A stretch of DNA of 64,000 bases, from the NCBI RefSeq assembly GCF_900114135.1, contig NZ_FORY01000005.1, forward strand, positions 1-64,000, read 5' to 3'. A program made the position numbers and the translations under genes. The notes under the pieces were generated by a model, which was given only the letters and a program-made list of their open reading frames with translations, made no database searches and was not told the origin of the DNA. Positions 26,384 to 34,331 of the stretch are shown here, one piece after another. Positions within the stretch are counted from its first letter, which is position 1, and every line of letters begins with the position of its first letter. Source of the DNA: Celeribacter halophilus. Lineage in GTDB: Bacteria; Pseudomonadota; Alphaproteobacteria; Rhodobacterales; Rhodobacteraceae.

Positions 26384-26860
26384 CTATTTATCTTTGAACA
26401 TCCCCGCCACGCCCGGATCACGGTAGCTCTGCAACCGTGTGGCCGCCGTGCGGGCGACATTCAAATGGAGCGCCTTGCGTCTGGATGCGGGCAGTCTGCC
26501 CTCCTCGGGGTGGCGTATGATCTCCGCCCCGAAGCCGTCCGCGAGAATCAGCCCCGCCTCATCCGGCAGGATTTCGACAGGGAATCCGGCATCAACCGCA
26601 AAGAAATAGCGGTCGCACCAGTCCAGATAGCCCTGCCATTTATGGTCCGAGGTAAAGTCCGCGCGGCCGGATTTACATTCGATCACCCAGACCTCGCCTT
26701 TCGGCCCCAGCGCCATGACATCGACGCGCAGGCCGCGGGCGGGCACAAATTCCTCCACACAGGCAAAGCCGTAGCCGCGCAAGTGGCGGCAGACACCACG
26801 GGCGAGCATTTGGCCCGGCTGCATCGGCGCGGCTGTGGAGGGAGGATCAAGATCGGACAT
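26384..26860 (-). CDS. mmcB: MmcB-family DNA repair protein
   Basis: 158 residues from ATG 26860. The core RVDVMALGPKGEVWVIECKS supplies the Asp and Glu-x-Lys pattern of a PD-(D/E)xK nuclease fold. DWCDRYFFAVDAGFPVEILP follows. This matches MmcB (formerly DUF1052), an alphaproteobacterial mitomycin C-resistance protein studied in Caulobacter. Upstream in-frame extension to 26998 lacks a good start. Single gene. Confidence 0.85.
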   Translation of the reverse strand: MSDLDPPSTAAPMQPGQMLARGVCRHLRGYGFACVEEFVPARGLRVDVMALGPKGEVWVIECKSGRADFTSDHKWQGYLDWCDRYFFAVDAGFPVEILPDEAGLILADGFGAEIIRHPEEGRLPASRRKALHLNVARTAATRLQSYRDPGVAGMFKDK

Positions 26861-27175
26861 AAGAGAAACCTGACCCAAGGAGCGGAGAAATTCAACGCCC
26901 TGCCCTTGTCCTTCGCCCTGCAACGCCCTATCTGCGGGTGCAGGCGGGATCTGCTCGTTACGTACACATGGGCGCAAGACTCCGGTGGCCTTAAGCAACC
27001 GAATGGGAGCTGGCTCTGTCAGGACCGTGGTTCTGTTATCTGGTGCCCACCTGATATATCAGGCTTCGGGAGCATACGCGTCGCTACGGATGCTGCGGTC
27101 CCCCGCCGCCATACCAAAACGCGCCCTCACTTCGGGGCGCGTTTTGTTTGGGCATTGATCTGTGGACACAAAGAC
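26861..27175. other. 315-bp gap upstream of mmcB
   Basis: Must hold the mmcB promoter. It contains a perfect 14-bp palindrome CCTGATATATCAGG (27050-27063) and the terminator listed next. Between 26900 and 27100 the sequence is not obviously coding; a structured RNA or operator is possible but I recognise none. Confidence 0.4.
27117..27145 (-). terminator. Bidirectional terminator
   Basis: AAAACGCGCCC and GGGGCGCGTTTT form a long stem flanked by A and T runs. It lies after the stop of the gene at 27176-27487. Confidence 0.85.
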
Positions 27176-27487
27176 TTAGCGGCGCTTTGCTGTGACTTCG
27201 ACAGGCACAGGTTCCAGCGCGACCAAAGGAAGATCGTCGCGTTTGCCGCCTTGATCCTCATCCTCGCTATCGGCCATGCGCATGATCGTGATGGCGAATT
27301 GCACACCGGAGAATACGATCCCGTTGGCGAACCACAACACGATCACCGCAATGATGCCCGCGTCGTTATGGGTCACAAGGTGCCAGAGATTCGCGACGTT
27401 AAAATACAGCAGCATCCCCACAAACCCCGCCGCGATGGCAAAGCCGATCAGCACCTGCGTGATGTAGAGTTTAACGAGTTTGGGCAT
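27176..27487 (-). CDS. Two-TM hypothetical membrane protein
   Basis: 103 residues behind GGAGACC. Two hydrophobic helices (LYITQVLIGFAIAAGFVGML, then IIAVIVLWFANGIVFSGVQF) and a polar, acidic C-terminal tail of about 30 residues. No motif identifies the family. It appears to be a small inner-membrane protein with the tail probably in the cytoplasm. Single gene with its own terminator, divergent from the AhpD-like gene. Confidence 0.75.
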   Translation of the reverse strand: MPKLVKLYITQVLIGFAIAAGFVGMLLYFNVANLWHLVTHNDAGIIAVIVLWFANGIVFSGVQFAITIMRMADSEDEDQGGKRDDLPLVALEPVPVEVTAKRR

Positions 27488-27631
27488 AAACGGTCTCCTG
27501 AACCTGACACAATCTCAGCTAACACAAAACCACTGTGAAATCTGCCCCCGACAACGCGGCACGTCGTCGCGTGTGGTCTTTGGCTGCCCCGCGTGGGCCG
27601 ATTGTGTCAGAAAGTGACGCTTCGATTACAT

Positions 27632-27671
27632 TTGAGTGATCACTCAATAAATAACTTGAGCAATCACTCAA
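27632..27671 (+). promoter_or_regulatory. Paired palindromic operators, TetR-type
   Basis: TTGAGTGATCACTCAA (27632-27647) is a perfect 16-bp palindrome. TTGAGCAATCACTCAA (27656-27671) is a second copy with two mismatched pairs; the centres are 24 bp apart. They end 47 bp before the AhpD-like start codon. Such TTGAGTGA half-sites are typical for TetR-family repressors. No TetR gene is next to it. Confidence 0.7.
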
Positions 27672-27718
27672 AAATAAAGTATCACCATATCAAGCACACA
27701 AATTCAAAAGGACTGCAC

Positions 27719-28288
27719 ATGACCCCCTTCCCTTCCCATGATACCGATTCCGCGCCTGAAGGCTCCAAAGCCCTGTTGGAAGGCTCCCTCAAAGCATTTG
27801 GCCGCTACCCCGGCCTGCACAAGGTTCTGGCCGAAAGCCCGCAGGCATTTGAGGCTTACCAGGTCCTACACCGCCTCTTCACCGAGACCGAATTTGACGC
27901 CGATGAGTTGACCGTGGTCTGGCAGTCGATCAACGTCGAGAACGAATGTCATTACTGCGTGCCCGCGCACACAGGCATTGCCAAGATGATGAAAGTGTCC
28001 GACGAAATCTCCAACGCCCTGCGTGACGAGACGCCGCTGCCCACAGAAAAACTCGAAGCCCTGCGCACCTTTACCGTGAAAATGGTCCGCGAGCGCGGTT
28101 TTGTCAGCGAAGAGACGCTGGATGCGTTTTTCGCAGCCGGTTACGGCCACCGCGCGGTGCTGGACGTGATCCTCGGCATGGCGCAGAAAACCATCTCCAA
28201 CTACGTCAACCACGTTGCGGAAACACCCGTGGACGAGGTCTTCAAACCGCTGGCATGGACCCGCTCCGAGACGCCGCTTGACGTCTAA
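27719..28288 (+). CDS. Carboxymuconolactone decarboxylase / AhpD-like protein
   Basis: 189 residues from ATG 27719 (AAAGGA upstream). The AhpD-type motif is NECHYCVPAHT near residue 80, giving the redox CxxC and the histidine used in proton relay. The rest is helical as in CMD-fold proteins. AhpD-like proteins reduce peroxiredoxin partners or act as alkylhydroperoxidases. The true substrate is unknown. Regulation by the two palindromes just upstream is inferred. A strong terminator follows. Confidence 0.85.
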   Translation: MTPFPSHDTDSAPEGSKALLEGSLKAFGRYPGLHKVLAESPQAFEAYQVLHRLFTETEFDADELTVVWQSINVENECHYCVPAHTGIAKMMKVSDEISNALRDETPLPTEKLEALRTFTVKMVRERGFVSEETLDAFFAAGYGHRAVLDVILGMAQKTISNYVNHVAETPVDEVFKPLAWTRSETPLDV

Positions 28289-28307
28289 GGCCAGCCTTTG
28301 AAACGAC

Positions 28308-28335
28308 AAAACCCGACCTTAACCGGTCGGGTTTT
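28308..28335 (+). terminator. Terminator after AhpD-like gene
   Basis: AAAACCCGACC-TTAA-CCGGTCGGGTTTTT is a near-perfect stem with T-run. Confidence 0.88.
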
Positions 28336-28372
28336 TCATGTTTTGGGACCACTTTAAACGAAACCTCAAAGC

Positions 28373-28466
28373 CCAGACGAAAGCCTTAAAAGGCTTCCGG
28401 CTTCACTTCACATGCTGGATTTGCTCGTTCCAGACGAAAGCCTTAAAAGGCTTCCGGCTTCACTTC
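28373..28466. repeat. 57-bp-spaced direct repeat at the 3' end of nusB
   Basis: A 37-bp sequence beginning CCAGACGAAAGCCTTAAAAG is found at 28373-28409 and again, identical, at 28430-28466. The second copy is the 3' end of nusB with its stop; the first lies downstream. Each contains the hairpin AAGCCTTTTAAGGCTT (minus strand). Confidence 0.8.
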
Positions 28467-28940
28467 GCGGGCCATATGATCCAGCACAGCATTGACGAAT
28501 TTCGGCTCACGGCCATCGGGATAGAAGGCCTTCGCCACATCCACGAACTCGACAATCACCACCTTGGGCGGCGTCCGACCGGACAAAAGCTCGCCGCCAG
28601 CCGCGCGGAACAAGGCGCGCAGCGTCGAATCGATCCGCGCAATCGGCCATTTCGCCACCAAAGCACGGTCGGTCATCTGGTCGATCTTCGCCTGATCGTT
28701 CACGGCAATCTCGGTGATCTCGTGGAACAGGTCGCTGTCGCCGTCGATAAATGTGCCCTCTTCCTCGGTCTCCAGACCAAAGAAATGGTCGTAGAACTGG
28801 CGACGCACCTTGTCGACGGTCATATCCGCCGCTTCCATCTGAAACAGCGCCTGCGTGGCATAGAGCCGCGCTGCGGATTTCATCTCGCGCTTGGTGGGCG
28901 GTTTCAGACGTGCGTTCTCGCCAGTGTCGTTAGAAGTCAT
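28443..28940 (-). CDS. nusB: Transcription antitermination factor NusB
   Basis: 165 residues from ATG 28940, overlapping the ribH stop by ATGA. The helical NusB fold is recognisable: SAARLYATQALFQMEAADM, then FDVAKAF-type end FVDVAKAFYPDGREPKFVNA and VLDHMARE. NusB with NusE binds boxA RNA for rRNA antitermination. It ends the riboflavin gene set, as in many alphaproteobacteria. Its last codons lie inside a tandemly duplicated segment. Confidence 0.92.
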   Translation of the reverse strand: MTSNDTGENARLKPPTKREMKSAARLYATQALFQMEAADMTVDKVRRQFYDHFFGLETEEEGTFIDGDSDLFHEITEIAVNDQAKIDQMTDRALVAKWPIARIDSTLRALFRAAGGELLSGRTPPKVVIVEFVDVAKAFYPDGREPKFVNAVLDHMAREVKPEAF

Positions 28941-29482
28941 GCGTTTTTCGGTCCTGTCGCTTGTCCGGCAAGTTTGATCGCGTCGGAATGGAAGCCCACG
29001 CCCTTGCTCGGAGCAGCCCATTTGCGCGAAAGTGCGATGAGATGCAAGGCCGCAGCCGCAGCGCCGCCGCCTTTATTTTGCCCTTTGCTCTCGGCACGCA
29101 CCACCGCCTGCTCGCGATTTTCAACCGTCAGGATGCCATTGCCGATGCAAATCCCCTGCAATCCCATCAACTGAAGCGCGCGCGAACTGTCGTTACACAC
29201 GGTCTCATAATGGGTGGTTTCGCCGCGAATGACACAGCCCAGCGCAACGTAGCCGTCGAAATTGGACATCTTGTCGGCAATCGAAATCGCGGTTGGAACT
29301 TCGAGCGCACCGGGCACCTCGACCAGATCCCATGTGCCGCCCGCCGCTTCAATCGTGGCCTTGGCCCCTGCAACCAACTCGTCGGCAATGTCCTTGTAAT
29401 AAGGCGCAACGACGATCAGCAGCTTTACAGGCGCTTCGAATGTCGGAAGGTCGAGAATGTAATGCTCTTCAGCGGCAGCCAT
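28937..29482 (-). CDS. ribH: 6,7-dimethyl-8-ribityllumazine synthase
   Basis: 181 residues. Substrate-binding and catalytic segments are clear: VEVPGALEVPTAI, then GCVIRGETTHYETVCNDSSR, and ENREQAVVRA near the end. It condenses ribityl-aminouracil with dihydroxybutanone phosphate to give lumazine. It lies 2 bp after ribB and overlaps nusB by 4 bp, so all three are one transcript. Confidence 0.95.
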   Translation of the reverse strand: MAAAEEHYILDLPTFEAPVKLLIVVAPYYKDIADELVAGAKATIEAAGGTWDLVEVPGALEVPTAISIADKMSNFDGYVALGCVIRGETTHYETVCNDSSRALQLMGLQGICIGNGILTVENREQAVVRAESKGQNKGGGAAAAALHLIALSRKWAAPSKGVGFHSDAIKLAGQATGPKNA

Positions 29483-29484
29483 GG

Positions 29485-30603
29485 TTATGCCCCTTTCGTG
29501 ATTCTGCGCGTGCCAACGATTTCAAGACCGAAGGCATCCAGCCCCGGCACTTTCGGCTGCGGGCTGTCGGTCACAAGGATCAGCTCGCTCAGCCCGATGG
29601 CCGCAAGGATTTCCGCCCCGAGCCCGTAGCGGCGCAAGGTTTGCGGGGAGGTCTCTTCATCCTCTTCCGCCAGTTTCATCCGCGTGTCCCGCAACAACAC
29701 GATCACGCCGCGGCCTTCTTCGGCGATCACTTCCATCGCGCCTTCGATCTCGCGCGAGGTCTTGCCAATGCCCAGCACATCTTCGAGCGGGTTCAGGTTA
29801 TGCACCCGCACCAAGGTCGGCGCTCCGTCAGAGACATCGCCCTTGACCAGAACGATATGTTCGGCCCCGTGCAGGTCATCCGTGTAAACCTGCATATTCC
29901 AGTCGCCGCCGAATTCGGAGACAACCGGACGCTCTTCGGTTTTCGTCACGAGGTTATCGTGGCGGCGGCGATAGGCGATCAGGTCGGAAATCGTGCCGAT
30001 CTTGAGATTGTGCATCTGCGCGAAAGCCACCAGATCGGGCAGACGCGACATGGTGCCGTCTTCCTTCATGATCTCGCAGATCACCGACGAGGGCATCAGC
30101 CCCGCCAGACGCGCCACATCGACACCCGCCTCGGTGTGACCGGCGCGGACAAGCACGCCACCGTCACGCGCACGCAGCGGGAAGACATGGCCCGGCGTGG
30201 CAATGTCGTCAGCGGTTTTCGACGGATCAATCGCCACAGCCACCGTGCGGGCACGGTCATGGGCGGAAATGCCGGTGGACACACCCTCTTTCGCCTCGAT
30301 GGAGACCGTAAAGGCCGTCTCGTGGCGCGAAGAGTTGTTGGACGCCATCATCGGCAGGCCCAGCGCATCAATCCGCTCGCCGGTCAGCGTGACACAGATC
30401 AGCCCGCGCCCGTAGGTGGCCATGAAGTTGATCGCTTCCGGCGTCGCCATCTGCGAGGGGATCACCAGATCACCTTCGTTTTCGCGGTCTTCGTGATCAA
30501 CGAGGATGAACATCCGCCCGTTACGGGCATCTTCGATGATCTCTTCAATCGGAGAAATTGCGGCTTCGTAGCTGTCGGGGGTCGGCGTGGTATTGTCGGA
30601 CAT
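29485..30603 (-). CDS. ribB: 3,4-dihydroxy-2-butanone 4-phosphate synthase with degenerate GCHII domain
   Basis: 372 residues from ATG 30603. The N-terminal DHBP synthase domain is intact: DHEDRENEGDLV and RAGHTEAGVDVARLAGL. Residues from about 215 on resemble a GTP cyclohydrolase II domain. The zinc-binding cysteines expected in HSECLTGD...RCDCG are replaced (VRVHNLNPLEDVLGIGKTS), so cyclohydrolase activity is unlikely. Such hybrid proteins have been called RibBX in other bacteria. A separate functional RibA is expected elsewhere in the genome. An upstream frame extension to 30684 lacks a site. Confidence 0.92.
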   Translation of the reverse strand: MSDNTTPTPDSYEAAISPIEEIIEDARNGRMFILVDHEDRENEGDLVIPSQMATPEAINFMATYGRGLICVTLTGERIDALGLPMMASNNSSRHETAFTVSIEAKEGVSTGISAHDRARTVAVAIDPSKTADDIATPGHVFPLRARDGGVLVRAGHTEAGVDVARLAGLMPSSVICEIMKEDGTMSRLPDLVAFAQMHNLKIGTISDLIAYRRRHDNLVTKTEERPVVSEFGGDWNMQVYTDDLHGAEHIVLVKGDVSDGAPTLVRVHNLNPLEDVLGIGKTSREIEGAMEVIAEEGRGVIVLLRDTRMKLAEEDEETSPQTLRRYGLGAEILAAIGLSELILVTDSPQPKVPGLDAFGLEIVGTRRITKGA

Positions 30604-30714
30604 GAGTCTCAGGCGGGCCTTTTCGGGAATTCGGTCGCCTTTCCGTACAAGGTTGCGCCGCCAAACGCCAGAGAATTGCCGCACCTGTTGATGCAGCTTT
30701 TTTACGCAGTTTGT

Positions 30715-30760
30715 TAAAAATTCCCGTCAGGCTTGGCCTGCCCCGCCACGCAATGCGTGG
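30715..30760 (-). terminator. Hairpins after ribE stop, possible partial terminator
   Basis: On the minus strand the ribE TGA is followed at once by CCACGCATTGCGTGG (7-bp arms) and then CAGGC-CAA-GCCTG with ATTTTTAA downstream. This could end part of the ribE transcripts before ribB. Confidence 0.5.
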
Positions 30761-31360
30761 TCAGACCTGCCACTCCTGAAGCCGCGCCACATAGCGCGCC
30801 AGCGTGTCAATCTCCAGATTGACCTTGTCGCCCACGGCCACGCCGCCCCATGTGGTGACCTCTTGCGTGTGTGGAATGGCATTGATGCCGAAACTCGTGC
30901 CTTCCACCTCGTTTACGGTCAAAGACGTGCCATTGAGCGCGACCGAGCCTTTCGGCGCGATGAATTTGGCCAGCGCTTCGGGGGCCTCAAAGCGGATCCT
31001 TGTGCTGTCGCCCTCGTCCACCATCGCCGTGATCTGTGCCACACCGTCCACATGGCCCGACACGATATGCCCGCCCAACTCGTCGCCAAGTTTCAACGCC
31101 CGCTCCAGATTGAGCTTTTTGCCGGTCTGCCACGCGCCGATGTTGGTTTTCGACACGCTTTCCGCAGAGATTTCCACGTCGAACCAGTTTTGCGGCTCGG
31201 TTCCCAGCGCGACCACCGTGAGGCACACGCCATCACAGGCAATCGACGCGCCGATCTCGATCCCGTCGACATCATAGGCACAGCCGATCCGCGCCCGCAG
31301 ATCCCCGCGTTTTTCCAGTTCCAGAACCGTGCCGATATCCGTGATGATCCCTGTGAACAT
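30761..31360 (-). CDS. ribE: Riboflavin synthase alpha chain
   Basis: 199 residues. The two lumazine-binding repeats are visible: MFTGIITDIGTVLELEKRGD in the first, and the second starting near GGHIVSGHVDGVAQI, with SLTVNEVEGTSFGINAIPH. It dismutates two lumazines to riboflavin and the aminouracil. Start ATG 31360 behind GGAGAGAG. It is separated from ribB by 157 bp with hairpins, and from ribD by the capsule genes. Confidence 0.93.
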   Translation of the reverse strand: MFTGIITDIGTVLELEKRGDLRARIGCAYDVDGIEIGASIACDGVCLTVVALGTEPQNWFDVEISAESVSKTNIGAWQTGKKLNLERALKLGDELGGHIVSGHVDGVAQITAMVDEGDSTRIRFEAPEALAKFIAPKGSVALNGTSLTVNEVEGTSFGINAIPHTQEVTTWGGVAVGDKVNLEIDTLARYVARLQEWQV

Positions 31361-31664
31361 GCTCTCTCCAGATGATACCCCGCGCCAGCGACAGGCGGGC
31401 GCAGGTGTTAGTGTCCGTGCCAGAGGTAGCGCCCCGCGCGCGCCGCTGCAAGTCGCGCGTTGCGGGTGGGGCGACACTTGCCCGTCGCTTACCCATCGCT
31501 TGCCCGGAGGCCCTATCGCGCCACAGGATCGTGTCTCTGGGATGAGCACGAAGAAAAGCACGGGGAAGGAAATGCCACATTTCCGCCTTACTTTCGCGCC
31601 ACACAGAGGTTAACTCAAGGTAAACCCCGCGTATCTTCCTGAAACACAACCGTTTGCACATCCT
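31361..31664. other. Divergent region between ribE and kpsS-like gene
   Basis: 304 bp between divergent genes. GC-rich with short repeats of CGCTTRCCC type (31483-31505). I looked for an FMN riboswitch ahead of ribE and did not find the consensus. Promoters for both directions are expected. Confidence 0.4.
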
Positions 31665-32975
31665 ATGCCCATGAAACCCACAGACGTTCCCGCCTCTGCC
31701 GACAAACGGGTGTTCCTGATGTTGCAGGGGCCACACGGGCCGTTCTTCTGGGCGCTTGGCAAGATGCTGCGTGCGGCAGGTGCGTCGGTCTGGCGTGTGG
31801 GGTTCAATGCGGGCGACCGTGCCTTCTGGTTCTCCAGCCGGAGCTTTCTGCCCTACACCGATCCGGCCGACCACTGGCCCGAGCGCTTTGCCGAGATTGT
31901 CCGCGAGAAATCCGTCACCGACATCGTGCTTTACGGCGACACCCGCCCCGTCCATGCGCTTGCAATCGAGAAGGCCCGCGCGCTTGGCCTGACCATCCAT
32001 GTGTTCGAAGAGGGCTACATCCGCCCCTACTGGGTGTCCTACGAGCGCAACGGATCGAACGGCAACTCCACCCTCATGTCGCTCTCTGTCGAAGATATGC
32101 GCAAGGCTCTGGCCAAGATCGAACACGACAGTATCGAGCCCCCCGCCCATTGGGGCGACATGCGCCAGCACATCTTTTACGGCGCACTCTACCACTGGTT
32201 CGTGATGTTCCGGAACTCCGCGTTCAAAAACTATCGCGGCCACCGCGAACTGCCCGTGACCAAGGAATTCCTGCTGTATTTCAAACGCCTGACCCTGATG
32301 CCCGCTCACAGACTCTCGCGGGCATGGCACACACGCGCCATCCTTGCCGCAGGCCACCCCTTCCATATCGCGCTGTTGCAACTCGAACATGACACCAGCT
32401 TTCAGGTCCATAGCCCCTATGCGACCATGCCCGAATTTATCGCCGATGTGATCGAAGGCTTTGCCAAAGGCGCCCCGCAGCATCACCACCTCGTGTTCAA
32501 GGCGCACCCTCTGGAAAACGACCGGCGCAATCTGCGCCATGAAATCCGCCGCCTCTCCGCCCAGTTCGGCGTCGAATCCCGCGTGCATTTTGTGCGGGGC
32601 GGCAAACTGCAACGCCTCTTGCACAGCGCCCGCTCCGCCGTCACGGTCAATTCCACCGCCGGACAACAAGTCCTCTCGCTGGGGATACCCCTGCGCATTC
32701 TGGGACGTGCGGTCTATGACAAACCCGAATTCGTCTCCCATCAACCGCTGGACGAGTTCTTCGCCCGCCCCGAACGGCCCGACACCCGCGCCTATCGCGA
32801 TTACCGGCAATTCCTTCTGGAAACCTCGCAAGTGCCCGGCGGGTTCTATTCCAAACGGGGACGGCGGCAACTCCTGCGTCTCGTGGTGGACCTGATGCTC
32901 TCCAAAGAGGCCCCCGATGCGGCCCTGATCTCCGGCTCCGCCCCGCCGCGCCAGCCTCTGCGCGTGGTCAATTAG
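31665..32975 (+). CDS. Capsule biosynthesis protein, KpsS-like Kdo transferase
   Basis: 436 residues (ATG 31665; ATG 31671 also possible). It begins VFLMLQGPHGPFFWALGKML and has FEEGYIRPYW near residue 120 and NSTAGQQVLSLGIPLRIL near residue 330, features of the capsule-synthesis KpsS/LipB family. KpsS adds the first Kdo of the linker on phosphatidylglycerol in group 2 capsules. Cytoplasmic, no TM. It is the first of three capsule genes on this strand; the exporter KpsM/T/E genes are not in this window. Confidence 0.85.
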   Translation: MPMKPTDVPASADKRVFLMLQGPHGPFFWALGKMLRAAGASVWRVGFNAGDRAFWFSSRSFLPYTDPADHWPERFAEIVREKSVTDIVLYGDTRPVHALAIEKARALGLTIHVFEEGYIRPYWVSYERNGSNGNSTLMSLSVEDMRKALAKIEHDSIEPPAHWGDMRQHIFYGALYHWFVMFRNSAFKNYRGHRELPVTKEFLLYFKRLTLMPAHRLSRAWHTRAILAAGHPFHIALLQLEHDTSFQVHSPYATMPEFIADVIEGFAKGAPQHHHLVFKAHPLENDRRNLRHEIRRLSAQFGVESRVHFVRGGKLQRLLHSARSAVTVNSTAGQQVLSLGIPLRILGRAVYDKPEFVSHQPLDEFFARPERPDTRAYRDYRQFLLETSQVPGGFYSKRGRRQLLRLVVDLMLSKEAPDAALISGSAPPRQPLRVVN

Positions 32976-33195
32976 ACCTGAGCCCCCGCCAAAGCGGCCT
33001 CAACATCGCCGCGTAGCCCCCTATATCCTGAGGGAAATTTCCAAATCACCACATTCCCTATGACCGCCGCGTCCTGCGCGCAACACTTGACCGAACGTTC
33101 CCGCCCGAGATGCCCCTCACAGTGGATTTTTATGTCGCCTTTGGTTAACGTGTCGATTAGACCCGATAAAAATTTGGGGCAGAGGAGTTCGAGCT

Positions 33196-34326
33196 GTGCA
33201 AATCCTGACATCGCGCATCACCCGCGCTGTGGCACTTGTTGCCATCACCGCGAGTCTGTCGGCTTGTGGCCTTCCACGATCCGGCCCCAACAAGAAAGAG
33301 ATTTTTGCAGGCTCCGTTCTGGAACAAGGCGATTCCTTTGTTGTGGCCGTCAATGACCGCGTCACGGCAGCCACCGCCATCACCGAAGAACTCGGCTTCT
33401 CCTCCGCCTTCCAGAACGCCGGCGTTGTCGGCTCCGACACCATTGCCGCAGGCGACGTTCTGTCGCTGACGATCTGGGAAAACGTCGATGACGGGCTGCT
33501 GGCCGGTCAGGGCGCCAACGCCACCGTCCTCTCCGAGGTTCAGGTCGACGGCAGCGGCTTCATCTTCGTGCCCTATGCAGGTCGCATCAAGGCCGCAGGC
33601 AACAGCCCCGAAGCCATCCGCCGCATCATCACCGAAAAACTCGACACCCAGACCCCCGATCCGCAAGTCATGGTCACACGCGCCGCAGGAGACGGGGCCA
33701 CCGTCACCATCACCGGCCAGATTGCAGGTCAAGGCGTCTACCCGATCCAGCGCCCCACCCGTCGCCTGACCGCCATGCTGGCACAAGCCGGTGGCGTCGC
33801 CGTCGATCCGGATATCGCGCAGGTCAAAGTTATTCGTGGCAGCAAGTCCGGCACGGTCTGGTTCGAAGACCTCTACAAGAATCCGAAATACGACATCCCG
33901 CTGCGCGACGGCGACCGCATCCTCGTCGAAGCCGATCCGCGCTCCTTCACCGCGCTTGGGGCGACGGGCGGTCAAAGCGTCATCAATTTCGAGACCCGCA
34001 ATCTCTCCGCGATTGAAGCCATTGCCCAAGTCGGCGGGCTGCAAACCAATTCCGCCGATCCCACAGGGGTTTTCGTGTTCCGCAACGAACCTGAAGCGAT
34101 CGCCAAACAGGTGCTTGGTCGCGATGATCTGGTCGGTCCCCAGCGCATGATCTACATGCTGGACCTGACCCAGCCGAACGGCCTGTTCCTTGCCCGCGAC
34201 TTCCTGATCCGCGATGGCGATACGATCTATGTCACCGAAGCGCCGTTCACCCAATGGCAGAAAACTCTGGGTGCAATTACCGGCGCAACCAGCTCTGTCG
34301 ACTCGCTGGCCAGCATCGGCGAATAG
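33196..34326 (+). CDS. Polysaccharide export lipoprotein, KpsD/Wza-like
   Basis: 376 residues from GTG 33196 with GAGGAG upstream. A lipoprotein signal ends in LSACG, so Cys24 or so should be lipidated. The poly-export domain (AGDVLSLTIWENVDDG) is followed by soluble ligand-binding beta-grasp repeats, for example VTITGQIAGQGVYPIQRPTR, and a short C-terminal helix. It forms the outer-membrane channel for capsule. Co-directional with the KpsS-like gene and only 5 bp before the KpsC-like gene. It is shorter than E. coli KpsD. Confidence 0.9.
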   Translation: MQILTSRITRAVALVAITASLSACGLPRSGPNKKEIFAGSVLEQGDSFVVAVNDRVTAATAITEELGFSSAFQNAGVVGSDTIAAGDVLSLTIWENVDDGLLAGQGANATVLSEVQVDGSGFIFVPYAGRIKAAGNSPEAIRRIITEKLDTQTPDPQVMVTRAAGDGATVTITGQIAGQGVYPIQRPTRRLTAMLAQAGGVAVDPDIAQVKVIRGSKSGTVWFEDLYKNPKYDIPLRDGDRILVEADPRSFTALGATGGQSVINFETRNLSAIEAIAQVGGLQTNSADPTGVFVFRNEPEAIAKQVLGRDDLVGPQRMIYMLDLTQPNGLFLARDFLIRDGDTIYVTEAPFTQWQKTLGAITGATSSVDSLASIGE

Positions 34327-34331
34327 GCCCG

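Noticed and set aside
26862-27116. 6S RNA or other known structured RNA upstream of mmcB
   Set aside because: I tried to match known alphaproteobacterial RNAs from memory and found no convincing consensus.
31361-31500. Possible FMN riboswitch before ribE
   Set aside because: The conserved FMN-box elements were not found in this leader.
31272-32870. 532-codon open frame on the minus strand over the kpsS-like gene
   Set aside because: Antisense to a recognisable capsule gene, and its product has no domain I recognise.
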